In this document: in pieces, positions 1-10,869 of the stretch
Numbering within the stretch: the first letter of the stretch is position 1
How the letters are laid out: the number at the start of each line of letters is the position of its first letter
Translations under genes and position numbers: made by a program
Notes under the pieces: model-generated
Told to the model about the DNA's origin: nothing
The model's input: only the letters and a program-made list of their open reading frames with translations
The model's database searches: none
Assembly (NCBI RefSeq): GCF_021347895.1
Contig: NC_067113.1
Coordinates: forward strand, 5,128,251 to 5,192,250
Source of the DNA: Acanthochromis polyacanthus
Taxonomy: Eukaryota > Chordata > Actinopteri > Pomacentridae
Direction of reading: 5' to 3'
DNA length: 64,000 nt

Positions 1-1230
1 AGGGACTGTATTGCTAGATGGTGACAGAAAAACTGAAACATTGTGAAACCGGTGAAGTCAGCTCAGCTTTATACATTTTTCCCCACAAATAAACACGTGA
101 ATGAGCACAATATGAAGCATTTATTTGACACATGTCCTGAATATGTTGAAATCAATGCTCAAGATTTCGTTAATGATAAGAAAACGGGCAAACTCAAGTT
201 GTCAGACAAGCATCATGCCAAAGCCTTAAATACATGTTTGGAAGAGGTGCTCTTTTTGGGTAAAGATGCCCAGGTGATGCTGTGTAAAAATATAGATGTT
301 ACGGATGGTCTTGTAAATGGGGTGTGTGGTACTGTGATGCACATAGTGGAGTCTGACAATAAGAAGTTTCCTCTGAAAGTGCATGTCAAGTTTGATGATG
401 ATGACATTGGTGCACAAAGGAGGAAACAAACTGCAAATGGGTCAGCAGATTTAGTTGGTTCATCTCCCATAGAACCAAAGGAAGAATGGGCTACCAGTAA
501 AGGTGGAATGCCCGAGCAATTTCCATTGAAACTTGCCTGGGCTTGTACAGTCCATAAGGTGCAAGGCCTTACTGTTGATACTGCTGTGGTTTGTCTGGAA
601 AAAGTGTTTGCACCTGGACAGGCTTATGTGGCATTAAGTCGTGTTCGCAGTCTGTCAGGTTTGATAATTCAAGATTTTGATCAGAAACGCATCTACAGTA
701 GGGCAGATATAAAGGATGCCATGCAGAGTATGCCACAATTTTTGACTGAGGACAGAAGACATGAAATACGTACAGCATGTTTTTCTGTGTTTTTGATGAA
801 TGTGCAAAATCTAACTGCACACGTCAAAGATTTGATGTTGTGCACACAGAAATTATGGCTTAACTGTATTGCTGTTACAGAAACATGGCTGGCTTTTGGC
901 TCTTCATTTGACAGTGTTAACATTGACGGTTACACTTTAAATAACAGTCCTCGAAGTGTTGCGTATAACAGTAAGAACCCAGCACTCATAGCATTGAAAG
1001 CCCAACAGCATGGTGGAGTAGGTATTTATAGTGTAAACAATGTGGCATATAATGTCATTGAAGTGCCAGATGTAAATTTGGAATGCTTGGTCTACAACTA
1101 TGTTACTTATGACCTACTGCTTGCGATCATTTATTGCCCACCATCCTATCCCATGTCTTTGTTTAAGAAGCATCTTGGTAAGTTACTTGATTGGCTAAAT
1201 TCATTTCCGCTTTTTCTAAAAAGCGATTAA
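1..1230 (+). pseudogene. Helentron (Helitron) RepHel C-terminus: PIF1-type helicase fused to an endonuclease, 5' and 3' truncated
   Basis: The open frame from about 43 to 1230 encodes the end of a PIF1/RecD-type helicase. Two helicase blocks are visible: LAWACTVHKVQGLTVD near residue 165 and GQAYVALSRVRSLSGL near residue 192. The same frame then runs into an exonuclease-endonuclease-phosphatase (EEP) segment with TETWL near residue 281 and an IYCPP block near residue 366, ending at a stop before the catalytic GDFN-type block. Helicase-EEP fusion is known from the Helentron/Helitron2 branch of rolling-circle transposons, which is the basis of the call. The first 42 bases continue the helicase in another frame, so there is a frameshift near base 40. 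Rep and the helicase N-terminus lie outside the window. The endonuclease is cut short, so this copy is not functional. It is clearly different in sequence from the minus-strand copy at the other end of the window. Confidence 0.85.
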
Positions 1231-1270
1231 CGACCTCAATGTTTTCCCTTACACAAATTTCATTTTTTAT

Positions 1271-1769
1271 TGTCAGGGTTTGGGGGGTGGTTGAACCCAA
1301 AATGCAAGCACAGAACAGGCAGACGGATTCTCAGAGACGAACCTTTATGTAAAGAAACAAGACTGAGGCAAACCAAACTCCATGCAAAAATCAGTCAATT
1401 TAACCTAAACAAAACAAAGCTCACAAATTAACAAGAACTGCAAATAAACTGGCCATGACATGGCTGCAAGACAAGGGCCTTAATAAACTGAAACCGACAT
1501 GCGGCTGAGTCAGGCTGCTGCGGGAAAGCAGCAGGAGAAAACTTCAGGGTAAGGCCAGGCAGGGGGGAGTTCAGAGTTGTGACAGACCAGAGTGGCTGGT
1601 GGGGAGCCAGTGGGAGCAACAGGGACAATGAGCCAGCAGCAAGTGACGGGGTGAGCCAGGCTATAAATGCTGCTGATTGTTGATTGGGCGCAGCTGTGCT
1701 CAGCAGCTGCGCCCAATCGGCCAGAGCTGACAGCTGGCCAGGAGCACAGAGAAGGGAGGGACCATGACA
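1271..1769 (-). mobile_element. Solo LTR of an LTR retrotransposon
   Basis: The element starts TGTCAG and ends ATGACA, the TG...CA boundary of an LTR, and is flanked by a perfect 5-bp duplication TTTAT (1266-1270 and 1770-1774). Read on the minus strand it has a TATA-like TTTATAG in the promoter half and an ATAAAG poly-A-like signal near the end, then a tail 'CATTTTGGGTTCAACC' that also occurs in the LTR at 3527-4300. No internal retroelement sequence is attached, so it is most simply a solo LTR left by recombination between two LTRs. It contains a palindrome-like GC-rich stretch at about 1680-1725. The family was not identified; a Ty3/Gypsy-type LTR is likely. Confidence 0.7.
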
Positions 1770-1799
1770 TTTATAAAAGGACTGTCTTGTAAATATTAC

Positions 1800-2352
1800 C
1801 AGCCCAATCTCACGAGGATTCGTGAAACTGTCACGTAAGTTTTAGTTTCGGTTTCGTGCGCACCAACACGATTTCGTCATGTTTTTCGTGCCGCTCACCA
1901 CGAAATGCGCACCAATGTATTTTAAACGGCGGACTTTTCGTGCCACTCAGAACGTATTTCAAAAGAATGTGTATATTATATTTTTAATGTAAAACCGTGG
2001 CGAATCCAACGCTATATTTTGCATGACATCGTCCCTAAACATAACCCTAACCATAACCCTAACCATAACCTAACCATAACCTAACCATAAGCCGGTGGTA
2101 CACTTACCAATTTGCATAGGAATTTCAAGAATGTCCGGCGGCCGCAAACGCGATCACACAAGCAGTATACGCCGATGGACAGCTTAGATCGTCATGAATC
2201 CGCCGGTATAAACCACTTTCAGATGTGATTACCACAGCGAAAAACATTTCGTGGTGAGCGGCACGAAAAACATGACGAAATCGTGTTGGTGCGCACGAAA
2301 CTGAAACTAAAACTTACGTGACAGTTTCACGAATCCCCGTGAGACCGGGTTG
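1800..2352. mobile_element. MITE with ~110-bp terminal inverted repeats and a telomere-like core
   Basis: The left arm (about 1800-1908) reappears inverted at about 2246-2352 with few differences. Both arms carry TTCGTGAAACTGTCACGTAA and a CACGAAA-rich stretch. The element is flanked by ATATTAC (1793-1799 and 2353-2359). No coding region is present, so it is non-autonomous. The centre (about 2035-2090) is a run of CCCTAA/CATAACC repeats resembling vertebrate telomere repeats. The terminal CA(G/A)CCC resembles the MITE at 14382-14768. The superfamily was not determined; a 7-8-bp duplication would fit hAT or MULE-like elements. Confidence 0.75.
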
Positions 2353-2711
2353 ATATTACAGAATTGTCAAAACTGACAGTATGACTTTGATTAAATATTT
2401 GCATGTCATCTTTTCATAACTTAATCTGGAATATCTAGCCTAATCATGAGTGCAGTTTTTATTTAGGAGGTCAAGATCATTTTTTTCTAGTTTTTCAAGG
2501 AATCTATTAAGAAATATAGGATTATAGGTAATGGTGATCTTCTCATGACTCCAATACCTCAGTAAATTGTAACTGTAACCTGTATACTTCAACACCTCTT
2601 CATTGCTTACAAAATTAGCCCGTTTGATGTTGAATATGAGGTGTAGATGCCATTATTGTATTGTGCAGAGTTGCCTGACATCATCTGATATAAGGTTCAT
2701 GTTTCATTGCA

Positions 2712-2823
2712 ACTATAAATTGTTTATAGGTGTGAATGTAAGTATGCTTGTTTTTGTCTCTATGTAACCCTGTGATAGATTGGTAACCTGTCCAAAGTGT
2801 CCCCTGCCTTCACCCTAAGTCAG
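2712..2823 (+). repeat. SINE fragment (3' part of a fish tRNA-SINE/L2-tail repeat)
   Basis: Bases 2712-2823 match, in the same order and with about 80% similarity by eye, the distal part of the full SINE at 4675-5036: 'GGTGTGAATGT', then 'CCCTGTGATAGATTGGTAACC', then 'GTGTCCCCTGCCTTCACCC'. The tRNA-like head and the final tail are missing. No target duplication was seen. Confidence 0.65.
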
Positions 2824-3526
2824 TGATTCTCAAGTTTGACCTAATTTGGTTTTCTTTAAATTGTATCAGAATAGAGCTCTATCAGAATACAAAGAATCGA
2901 GGATGATAGAATATTGTTCAAATCTTTTCATTTAGATGAGGATGGAACGGTTCATATTAGAGGTCAGAGAGAAACTGGTTTTGACAGGTTGGACACCAGT
3001 AGTGTCTATAGCAGGGGTGGGCAAATATTTTTTCCATGGGGCCACATAAGAAACAGAAAATATTGTGGCGGGCCAGGCCAAAAGGCTGAACTCAATTCTG
3101 CTTCATATTTATTGTATTTCTTTATAAAAAGCAGTAAATAGCATTGTTTTGATAAACTGGCAAGAGTACAAGCTAAAGTTATGCAATGAATAAATGAGGT
3201 TGGCTTACAAAAAAATGTAATTTATTCACTCAAATTTCTCAAAACAATGGTAGACAAAATGTTATCATCTTTTACTATTTGTGACTCATATTAGTGAACA
3301 TTTGCAGTCACAATCAATCCAAAACACGTTTTGAGTTTCATATACTGTTGGAAAGTTGTGTAAAGGTTCTGAGCATTTTAAAGGCATCACAATATTGTCT
3401 TTGTGCTCCAAACATTAAGCAAGAAACAGCATATTGAACTGTCACTGAACTGTGATTTTGAGAAAGAGGTTTCTAAATAAAGTGTGCCAGTTCACTGCTA
3501 TCTGGTGCCTTAACATGCCTACATTT

Positions 3527-4300
3527 TGTCACACTTCCCCCTGTCTCCTGCTCTCCCTCTCAGTCCCACCCTTCTCTGTGCTGTGCCTCTGGCTGTGCCA
3601 CTGGTCGTGGCTCATTGGCTCCAGCTGCAAGAAAGAACGCAGCTGGAGGTGATTTCAATCAGTGGTGGATAAAGCCAGGCTTGCCCGGCTCCTCCCTGCC
3701 AGATCATAATGACTGTCACGTGGAAGCTTCCTGCTGGTCTGTTCCTACCTCTGCCTGTCAGCCAGCAATCCTGCCAGCCGCCTGGCTGCCGCAGCGGCTT
3801 CTGTTCTCCCGCCTGCCCGCCTATTGAATCGCCACTGGCTGGCCCCTTGGAGCCCAGCCTCCGTGCGCTGTCTGTTCCTGGCGCTCCAGCCGCGTAGCGG
3901 CTCCTGCCCGTCTGCAGTCTTTTGAGCCCGCTGGCTCGTTTCCCCCATGGAACCTAGCTCCGCTCACCTCTTTCCTACACTGATGTGTCTGCCGGATGCT
4001 GACCCGCCGAGCCAGTCTGTCTGCTCTCCGCTGCATGCACTGTGTTGGCTCGCGTGAATTTGCCCTCTAGTTGTTTGTTTTGTTTTCAGTTGGTAGTTGA
4101 GCTTCCCTCCTGCCTGAAGATTAACGTTTTGTTTTCTTTCCTGAACCCTTAGTTTAGTATGAAGTTTCGGTTTCATTTACCAGTTAATGTCCTGCTTTGT
4201 TTAATTTTATTATTTCAATAAATATCCTTGATGTACCGGATTTGTTTGCTTCGTGTGTGTGCGCCTGCGCTTTGGGTTCAAATCTCCAGTCTCTGTGACA
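3527..4300 (+). mobile_element. LTR (solo) inside the hAT element
   Basis: The segment begins TGTCACACTT and ends CTGTGACA (TG...CA). An AATAAA poly-A signal lies at about 4215, and the terminal 'TTTGGGTTCAAATC' is shared with the reverse-oriented LTR at 1271-1769. It lies between the hAT 3' terminal region and the transposase stop codon. A perfect 5-bp target duplication is not visible (CATTT before, TTTGT after), so either a boundary is off or the flanks have mutated. No gag or pol sequence is attached. ORFs across its C-rich part are non-coding. Confidence 0.6.
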
Positions 4301-4352
4301 TTTGTGGTCTAACTACCTCATTTGATGTTTTTTAAAAAAAAATTTCTCTTGT

Positions 4353-6447
4353 TCAGTGAGAGAAATCTAATCTCTGCTGGGCTTTAACGAGTGCATCAAA
4401 GTCAGGTTGAATGTCTGAAGTGGAGATGCGAAGCACAGCTGACTGATGATCATCAGTGACAGAGGATCTATAGCTGGATTTCGTAAACTTAATCACTGAA
4501 AATGTTTGTTCACAAATGTAGGTAGAGCCAAAGAGAATAAACATCTTCTGAGCATGTCTCCTAATGTCTGGAAAGTTCTTCTCCTTGAGAGGAGAGTAGA
4601 AATCCAGCAGAGATCCTGACTTAAAGTGGTCTGCCAGCACTAACTGCAGGTCAATGAGTTCCAGCTGAACATCATCCATCCATTCTCTATACACCGCTTT
4701 AACCTCATTAGGGTCGCGGGGGGTGCTGGAGCCTATCCCAGCTGAGTCGGGTGAAGGCAGGGGACACCCTGGACAGGTTGCCAGCCTGTCGCAGGGCTAC
4801 ATATACAGACAATCACACTCACATTCACACCTATGGGCAATTTAGAGTAACCAATTAACCTCAGCATATTTTTGGACTGTGGGAGGAAGCCAGAGTGCCC
4901 GGAGAAAACCCACGCATGCACAGGGAGAACATGCAAACTCCATGCAGAAAGATCCCAGGCCCAGGCTGGGATTTGAACTGGGGATCGTCTTGCTGCAAAG
5001 TGAAAGTGCTAACCACTACCCCACTGTGCAGCCCAACTGAACATCACTGGGTGCATTTTCCACACTTGCAGGTAAAGGGAGAGGAAATCATGTGCATTTC
5101 ATCCCCCATTGTTCTGAGATCCTCAAATCACCTTGAAAACTCACCATGCAATGCTCCTTGCATGGCTTAGTACCTGCAGAAGTGATCAGCTGATGGTGAC
5201 TTCCTTCAGGGTTTGCAAGTGTGTGTGAGACTGTTTGTTCACAAACGTGTTTCTGATTAAGTTGCTCTCCAGTTGTCTTGAAAGAAACTGTAGCTTTCTC
5301 ATGAAAGCCTTCACCAGGGTGTGCATTTCATGAACAAAAAGGCCCTTGTCTTGCAGCTTGGTGTTTAGTTCGTTCATCAGTGCAGTCACATCAACAGCAA
5401 ATGCAAAATCTGCCATCCAGTTCTCATCTGAAAGCTCTGGGATGTCTTTGCCTTTCTTCTCACAAAACTCTCGAATCTGTGCTTTCAGGTCCCGTACTCT
5501 TTTTAGCACTTTGCCCAGGCTGAGCCATTTGACAGAAGTGTGATAGCCAATGTCACTGTGCTCAGTCTCATGCTCCTCCAGAAGTGTTACAAACTGTCTG
5601 TGATTCAGTGCCCATGCCCTGATTAAGTTTACTACTTTAGTAACATCAATAACATGGTTAATTTTTAGCACTGATTTGCACAAAACATGTTGGTGTATAA
5701 TACAAAAAAATACAAATTTCTGATCTGGGTCAATTTCAGTCATTTTATCCTGCATACATTTTAAAAATCCGATGTTTTTTCCTGTAAGATTTGGACAACC
5801 GTCTGTGGTGACACCAGCCAGTCTGTCCCATTTCAGTCCCAGCTTGTTGATACACACATTTACCTCCGTGAAGAGATTGCTCCCTGTCGTCGTCCCTTTT
5901 AACAACCGCATCGCTGCCAGCTCCTCCGTAATCTTGAAGTCTGGCGTTATCCCACGGATAAACACCAGTAGCTGGGCTGTGTTGTGGACATCACAGCTCT
6001 CGTCCAAAGCCACGGAGAAAATGTCAAAACTTGGCACTTCACTTTGCAGCTGTAGCTCCAGATTCCCTGCAATGTCCTCGATCCTTCTCATCACGGTTCG
6101 CCTGGACAGCGGAACTTGCTCGAATGCTCCTTTTTTTGTTTAGGACATATTAGTGCTGCAGAGTCTACCAAGCACTCTTTCACAAACTCCCCCTCCAAGA
6201 ATGGCTTGCTGTTTTTGGCTATTTAGTGGGATATCACAAAGCTGGTCTCGATTGCTGCATCCCTGGATGTATGGAGTTTGGTAGAATAGCCTTGCAGCGT
6301 TTGCAGCTTAGCTAGCAAAGCTTCCGATGTTCGCGCTTTTTTGGCATCAGTCAAGTTTTTATATTTCTCCCCGTGTTTCGTCTGGTAATGCCGACTCAAA
6401 TTGTAGTCCTTAAACACGGCGATCTGCTCCCCACAAACTAAACACAT
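4353..6447 (-). pseudogene. hAT transposase, BED finger to dimerisation domain, disrupted
   Basis: Read from 6447 down, the frame starts with a BED/C2H2-type finger (CLVCGEQ...LSRHYQTKH, 6223-6447). After an in-frame stop and a frameshift near 6095-6225 it continues as the RNase-H-like core (5186-6094, 302 aa), with FSVALDESCDVHNTAQLLVF and LAGVTTDGCPNLTGKN carrying catalytic-type Asp residues. The C-terminal hAT dimerisation domain (STYICEQTFSVIKFTKS, about 4480-4530) follows after a SINE at 4675-5036. The layout resembles the GTF2IRD2/ZBED-like hAT group; that assignment is from general familiarity, not a search. A stop, a frameshift and the SINE make it inactive. Confidence 0.85.
4675..5036 (-). 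mobile_element. tRNA-derived SINE with L2-like tail
   Basis: On the minus strand it starts GGGCTGCACAGTGGGGTAGT, then has A-box-like TAGTGGTTAGCAC and B-box-like AGTTCAAATCCC motifs of an RNA polymerase III promoter. The conserved body of the widespread fish SINE follows, with a GATAGGCTCCAGC...GCGACCCTAATGAGG tail and a final GGATGGATG. It is flanked by a perfect 10-bp duplication CTGAACATCA (4665-4674 and 5037-5046). It splits the hAT transposase coding sequence, so it is younger than that element. Confidence 0.9.
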
Positions 6448-6480
6448 GGCTTTACCTCCAACTTCAATAAATAAATACTT

Positions 6481-7417
6481 AGCTGTCTAATTTTTTTTCA
6501 AAATCCTATATTCGGTATCTACCTTAATTTTATTTTTTTAGCCTGAGCTGACATTTTGAGGGCTAAAGTTGTGTAGGATCGACCAATCATCATTATCAAC
6601 AGTGGAACATGACAAGAACAGATTTAACACTTTCACAGCCACAGGGGAGACGAGGCTCCCCTTTTGATCAGCGAAGCAAGAGGGACACCAGGACACCACG
6701 CCAGATGTGGGACAGGTCTGGCATGGGGGCGCGAAGCATCAAGTCAGCAGGAAGCGAGGCCGAGAGCTGACTTTAAAGGATTCCCCCCAATACAGACCTC
6801 CAGGATGTGTATTAGACCGGTCTTAGCAAGAGACTGGCTCAAAACACCCAAGTACCACCAAGCCTTCAAAGGAACCAAATTGAGGGCAATAAAATTCTGA
6901 CTGATTCCTGAATCACAGAAGAGGGGAAGCTCAGAAACCTGGAGAAACACTTCAAAGACATTCCATTCATAAACAAAGGAACTCTGGACTCATCTCAAAA
7001 CTAACAAAGACAATCATCTCCCAATTCTGGACAAAACTCCTTTTATGCACATCCATTTCAACAAACAAGTGAACTTTACAATGACTTTGTGATTAATCTA
7101 CCTCTTGTCTTACCTTTAATATTTTACTCCTCCTGATTAGTATCAATGTAATCATTTTTAGCATGTCTGCCGATCACATATGAGCATGTTTGGTACCATT
7201 TTAATCAGCTATCTATCAGTAATGCTCCTAGATAAACCATGTTCAACAAATTTTAATATTTTGGAAAGTTACAGAAATTTCCTGAAAATGTAACTGTGGG
7301 ACATCTGGACATCAGCCTTCCCTGACAGGGGATGTGCCAGACCCCTGCTGAGTTAATGATATGCAAAGGCACCCCTTTAAAAGACCACATCTGAAACCAC
7401 CATTTTGAGTCCTCCTG
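6481..7417. other. Unassigned non-coding stretch
   Basis: No gene or recognisable repeat was identified. The region probably contains the lost right end of the hAT element near its start. Short open frames here show no domain or composition typical of coding sequence. Confidence 0.4.
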
Positions 7418-7600
7418 AATTTTGTGAGTTCTCCTGAGTTCTTCCGAGTTCTCCTGAGTTCTCCTGAAAATTGAAGTCCACTTGCCATCCATCACTGAGT
7501 TCTTTTGAGTCCTCCTGAATTTTGTGAGTTCTCCTGAGCGCACCACTCTGACTTCTCCTGACTTCTCCTGAATTTTGAAGTCGACTTGCTTATCCATCAC
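7418..7600. repeat. Degenerate tandem repeat of a GAGTTCTCCT-like 10-mer
   Basis: The motif GAGTTCTCCT and variants (GAGTTCTTCC, GACTTCTCCT, GAGTCCTCCT) recur many times. There is also a higher-order duplication: 'CCTCCTGAATTTTGTGAGTTC' near 7418 and near 7515, each followed by 'TGAAGTC(C/G)ACTTGC' and 'ATCCATCACT'. It is a small, decayed minisatellite. The minus-strand open frame through it is a by-product of the repeat. Confidence 0.7.
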
Positions 7601-10430
7601 TCTGAGGCTCCACTCTGTCCACCGTTGTTCCGACCCACATCAACCAAGGCCGACCGGGCCATCCACCAAGGCAGCATCATCATCATCACGGCACGCAAGT
7701 ACCTTTCAGTCACTGGAACTTGGTGCAACTTTCTCAAATTATCTTTTCAAAGATGATATTTACAGGCTAACAAATTAGCCTACTATCAAATTGACGGCTG
7801 CTTTCAGGTGTGGTCTATTTATCCCTTTTCCCTCAGAACATCATATTTTAAGTGCAATATTAATCCCAGTGTTACATTGAAATATTGTGTTCTCTTCCTT
7901 CCTTTTTCCCATCATTCACATCTCACCATCTTATTCGTTTTGTGTTGTTGTTGTTCGTCTTAATGTGTGTTATTGTTGTTATTGTTTAGCTTAGTTAATA
8001 AATGTACATAAATATAAGTTCAGTGCCTCAATTGTTTTGTTGTTCACATCTTGGTCCCTAACTCGTATAGATTCCAGCTACCTCAATTTTATACATAACC
8101 TTTCAAGCTAAATAATTCCCCTTATGATTCCTGAAGCTCTTCTTGACAGCACAACAAGAAGTGTTTCATGGGCTAATTATTATATTTGTCTAATCTAAAT
8201 ACTTCGCTGGTCGAATATCAGGTAGACTATATAATAATTCTGTATGAAACGCTTAACCCCATTTGAGCAAACATTATCCCTACATTAATATTGGTGGAGA
8301 AACCTTATTATAATCTTACGATTATAATTGGTGGAGAAAACCCTTACAAACATATATCAACATATATCAGAAATCCTACAGTTGTCTTGTGATAACATTC
8401 AATCACGTGATATACGTATTACTTCACTATGTACATGAATTTAAAAAGAAAAACAACAACTTCAGAATAAAAGCAGTGCAGCTTTAACCTTACACTGGCG
8501 GTCAGAGTCAACCAAAGGTATGGGGCCCGGGCCATACAATGCCCAGGTCTGTCATACAGGCCAGTCAGGGTCATCCGGCGGGCCGTATGATGCCCAGGTC
8601 TGGTCTATAGTCTGACAGAACCAAGGATGCATCACTGTACTCAATCTGAAGTAATTGCTTTTCACATTAAAGAAGCCATCATGGCTCATTTTAGAATGGG
8701 GAATTCAATTTTTCCTACTACAGTTTCGTTCTGTCTGATGGACATGGCCACATGAAATGTAATGGTCTTTCATTTTACACAATATTGTCTTTAGCCTAAG
8801 GTCTCAAACATTCATTTCTTCACGCATCACAGACAACTGTAGTCTGTTGATGGTGTCATTGAACATTTGGCATGCACCTTATTTTTTTTATGTTAATATT
8901 TGTTTGTAATAAATACTCATGTGCTTCAATGATTCCATCAAAGAAAATTAAGATGTATGAGTCACTGGAAACTTAAGGCTGCTATTATGTTCATGGTCTT
9001 TACATGTAAATGTAAACCTTTTTTTTTTTTTTTTTTACAACTGTATATATGTTGCTCAATGCCTGCTGTGAATTAAATGAACTGGATTTTCAGACTGACT
9101 AAGAGGATCAACAGGGGGCAGTAGTGTCAAACACACAGGTAGAGCACTCTGATCATCAAAAGGAAAAGTGGAGGAATCACTCAGCAATTTTGTTTTTAAT
9201 CAGGTTTAACAATATCCACAGTAACATATTGTGAAACAGGCAGGTTACATCTCATAATGGAAAGACAAAGAAAAGTGAAGGTAATATGCTCTGTTCAGAC
9301 GACAACAATTCACATGCTCCCACATCTTTCTCCCAGACACATAATGTGAGTTATGAAATTTCACAACAATGGAAGGAAAATATTTGCCTCTTGGTAAACA
9401 GAAGCACAGAGCAATATGAATGCAATAACAATTCAAGTAACAATTAAGCAATCAAACCTTTATGTGTGGATACTGAAGTAGGTATTGTGTGTGTGAAAGA
9501 CTCTCATTTCCTTGATTATTTGTCTTATTATGGAATGCACAGTGATTTTGAAAAACATGCAATAGAAATGTTCGACTGTACCAGTTGTAGAGCTTAGAAA
9601 TTCAAGGTATTTGTCAGAAAGACACTGGGGGAAGAGCTAAAAAGAAAAAAGAGAAAAAGTGGAAGGGAAAGGTAGAAGCCAATAGTGGCTATATGAATCC
9701 ATTACAGGTAGATAAAGCTTTTTTTTTTTTTTCTCTCTCTTAAACTGATCTCCTGATAAATGAGAGGCTGTTTCACACAAATACAGACAATTTACAAATT
9801 AAAGGAAACATCTTAATAAATGAGTGGAGAAACTGAACAAATGAAGATGCATTTAAACACTCGCACTGTGTGTTGTAATGTAAATAACTCGTCACACTCT
9901 GGAACATGTATCGCATACTAAACAGGCCCGGTTGTTTCTGATTTTGTATCAAGATGACAAGGAAAATAAGTGAGTCGGAAAGAAGGTTATTTATTAGGCT
10001 CTGGGTGGCAGAACCTTCAGTCACACATATCCGAACTGGCAAGAGTTCCAATACAAACAGTTTAATCTGTGGGACACTCAGGTATCCCATCTGGTTCTTT
10101 GACAAGGTCTATCTCCTGCATTTTGCTACATGCCACTCTGTCACCTCTTTCCTCTCTCTTTAGCTATTTCTGTCTAATAAAGGTATATATAAAAAAGCTT
10201 AATTTTAAAAAAATGGCAGACAAACAACAACAAAAAGTGACACATAGATGTATGGAAAACACATCAGTATTATCACCCAGAAATGGTGCATTTTTGTTAA
10301 CCCTGAACCTCATGCGTTAGTCCAATATGTATGAAAGACGAGCAATTCTTCATTAGGTGATTGAGAATGTCAATATAGGACTGATCAGACTATCAGCAAG
10401 AACTGTCTGTTGACAGTTGCCTAGAGATGA
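7601..10430. other. Unassigned AT-rich stretch without recognisable genes
   Basis: No convincing coding region was seen. A duplicated motif ATGCCCAGGTCTG occurs near 8538 and 8598 within a GGGCC-rich patch; the same 13-mer recurs at about 44408. Poly-T runs lie near 9020 and 9720. Open frames of 60-110 codons here have no recognisable features. Confidence 0.4.
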
Positions 10431-10437
10431 TTATTAT

Positions 10438-10830
10438 AGTAGGGCTGCAGTGCATAAACGCCTCATTACAAAGATGAGTGCACATTTTAGAGTTCAGTGG
10501 TACAACAACGATAGGCAGTGGTCAACAGAGATGTGGAAAAAAGTGATCAAGTTAGGCAAGTCATTTTTCATTAAATTCCTGACAAATGGTGAGTGCATGT
10601 TTAGTGAACACAGGAGAACAGTACAGGCCTTAATGCTTGAGCCCTACAGCGAGTTAGTCTGGTGGCTCTGTTATGCTGTGGGGGGCATTTTGCTCTCATA
10701 CTTTGGTCCACCTGTCCCCCTAGAGGGAACGGTCACCCAAGTGATCACCTTTATCCTATTGCAAAACTTTTCTTTTCTGATGGGACTGCTCTTTCTGAGA
10801 ATATGTCTCTACAGAAAGGGCAAGAGAGGT
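10438..10830 (+). pseudogene. Tc1/mariner transposase relic
   Basis: Translating across frames gives ordered pieces of a Tc1-like transposase: VQWYNNDRQWSTEMWKKVI (W...W...W region before the first catalytic Asp), then after frame changes GGSVMLWGAFC, the glycine-rich block before the second Asp region. Stops and shifts follow. The 148-aa open frame crossing the relic appears membrane-like only because it reads the transposase in the wrong frame. No terminal repeats were found. Confidence 0.7.
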
Positions 10831-10869
10831 CAGTTGATGGTACACAGTATGAAAATGATGTGAAAAACA

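Larger units (their letters stand above)
3012..6480 (-). mobile_element. Decayed hAT DNA transposon, nested with an LTR and a SINE
   Basis: The left end CAGGGGTGGGCAAA at 3012 is the typical terminal sequence of vertebrate hAT elements, followed by the usual GGGCCACAT...GGCGGGCC subterminal stretch. The minus-strand transposase lies at 4353-6447, so 3012 is its 3' end. The matching right-hand terminal repeat was not found after 6447, so the right limit is approximate. The element is interrupted by an LTR (3527-4300) and a SINE (4675-5036); both inserted after the hAT. Confidence 0.75.

Noticed and set aside
2035..2090. CCCTAA/CATAACC repeats as a true telomere
   Set aside because: The run is short, degenerate and enclosed by the inverted arms of a MITE, so it is interstitial and part of the element.
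2821..2835. CAGTGATTCTCAAG as the terminus of another hAT element
   Set aside because: Only a short match, with no partner end or duplication nearby.
10417..10863. 148-aa open frame with membrane-like hydrophobic segments
   Set aside because: It reads a Tc1 transposase relic in the wrong frame; the glycine-rich GGSVMLWG block appears in another frame.
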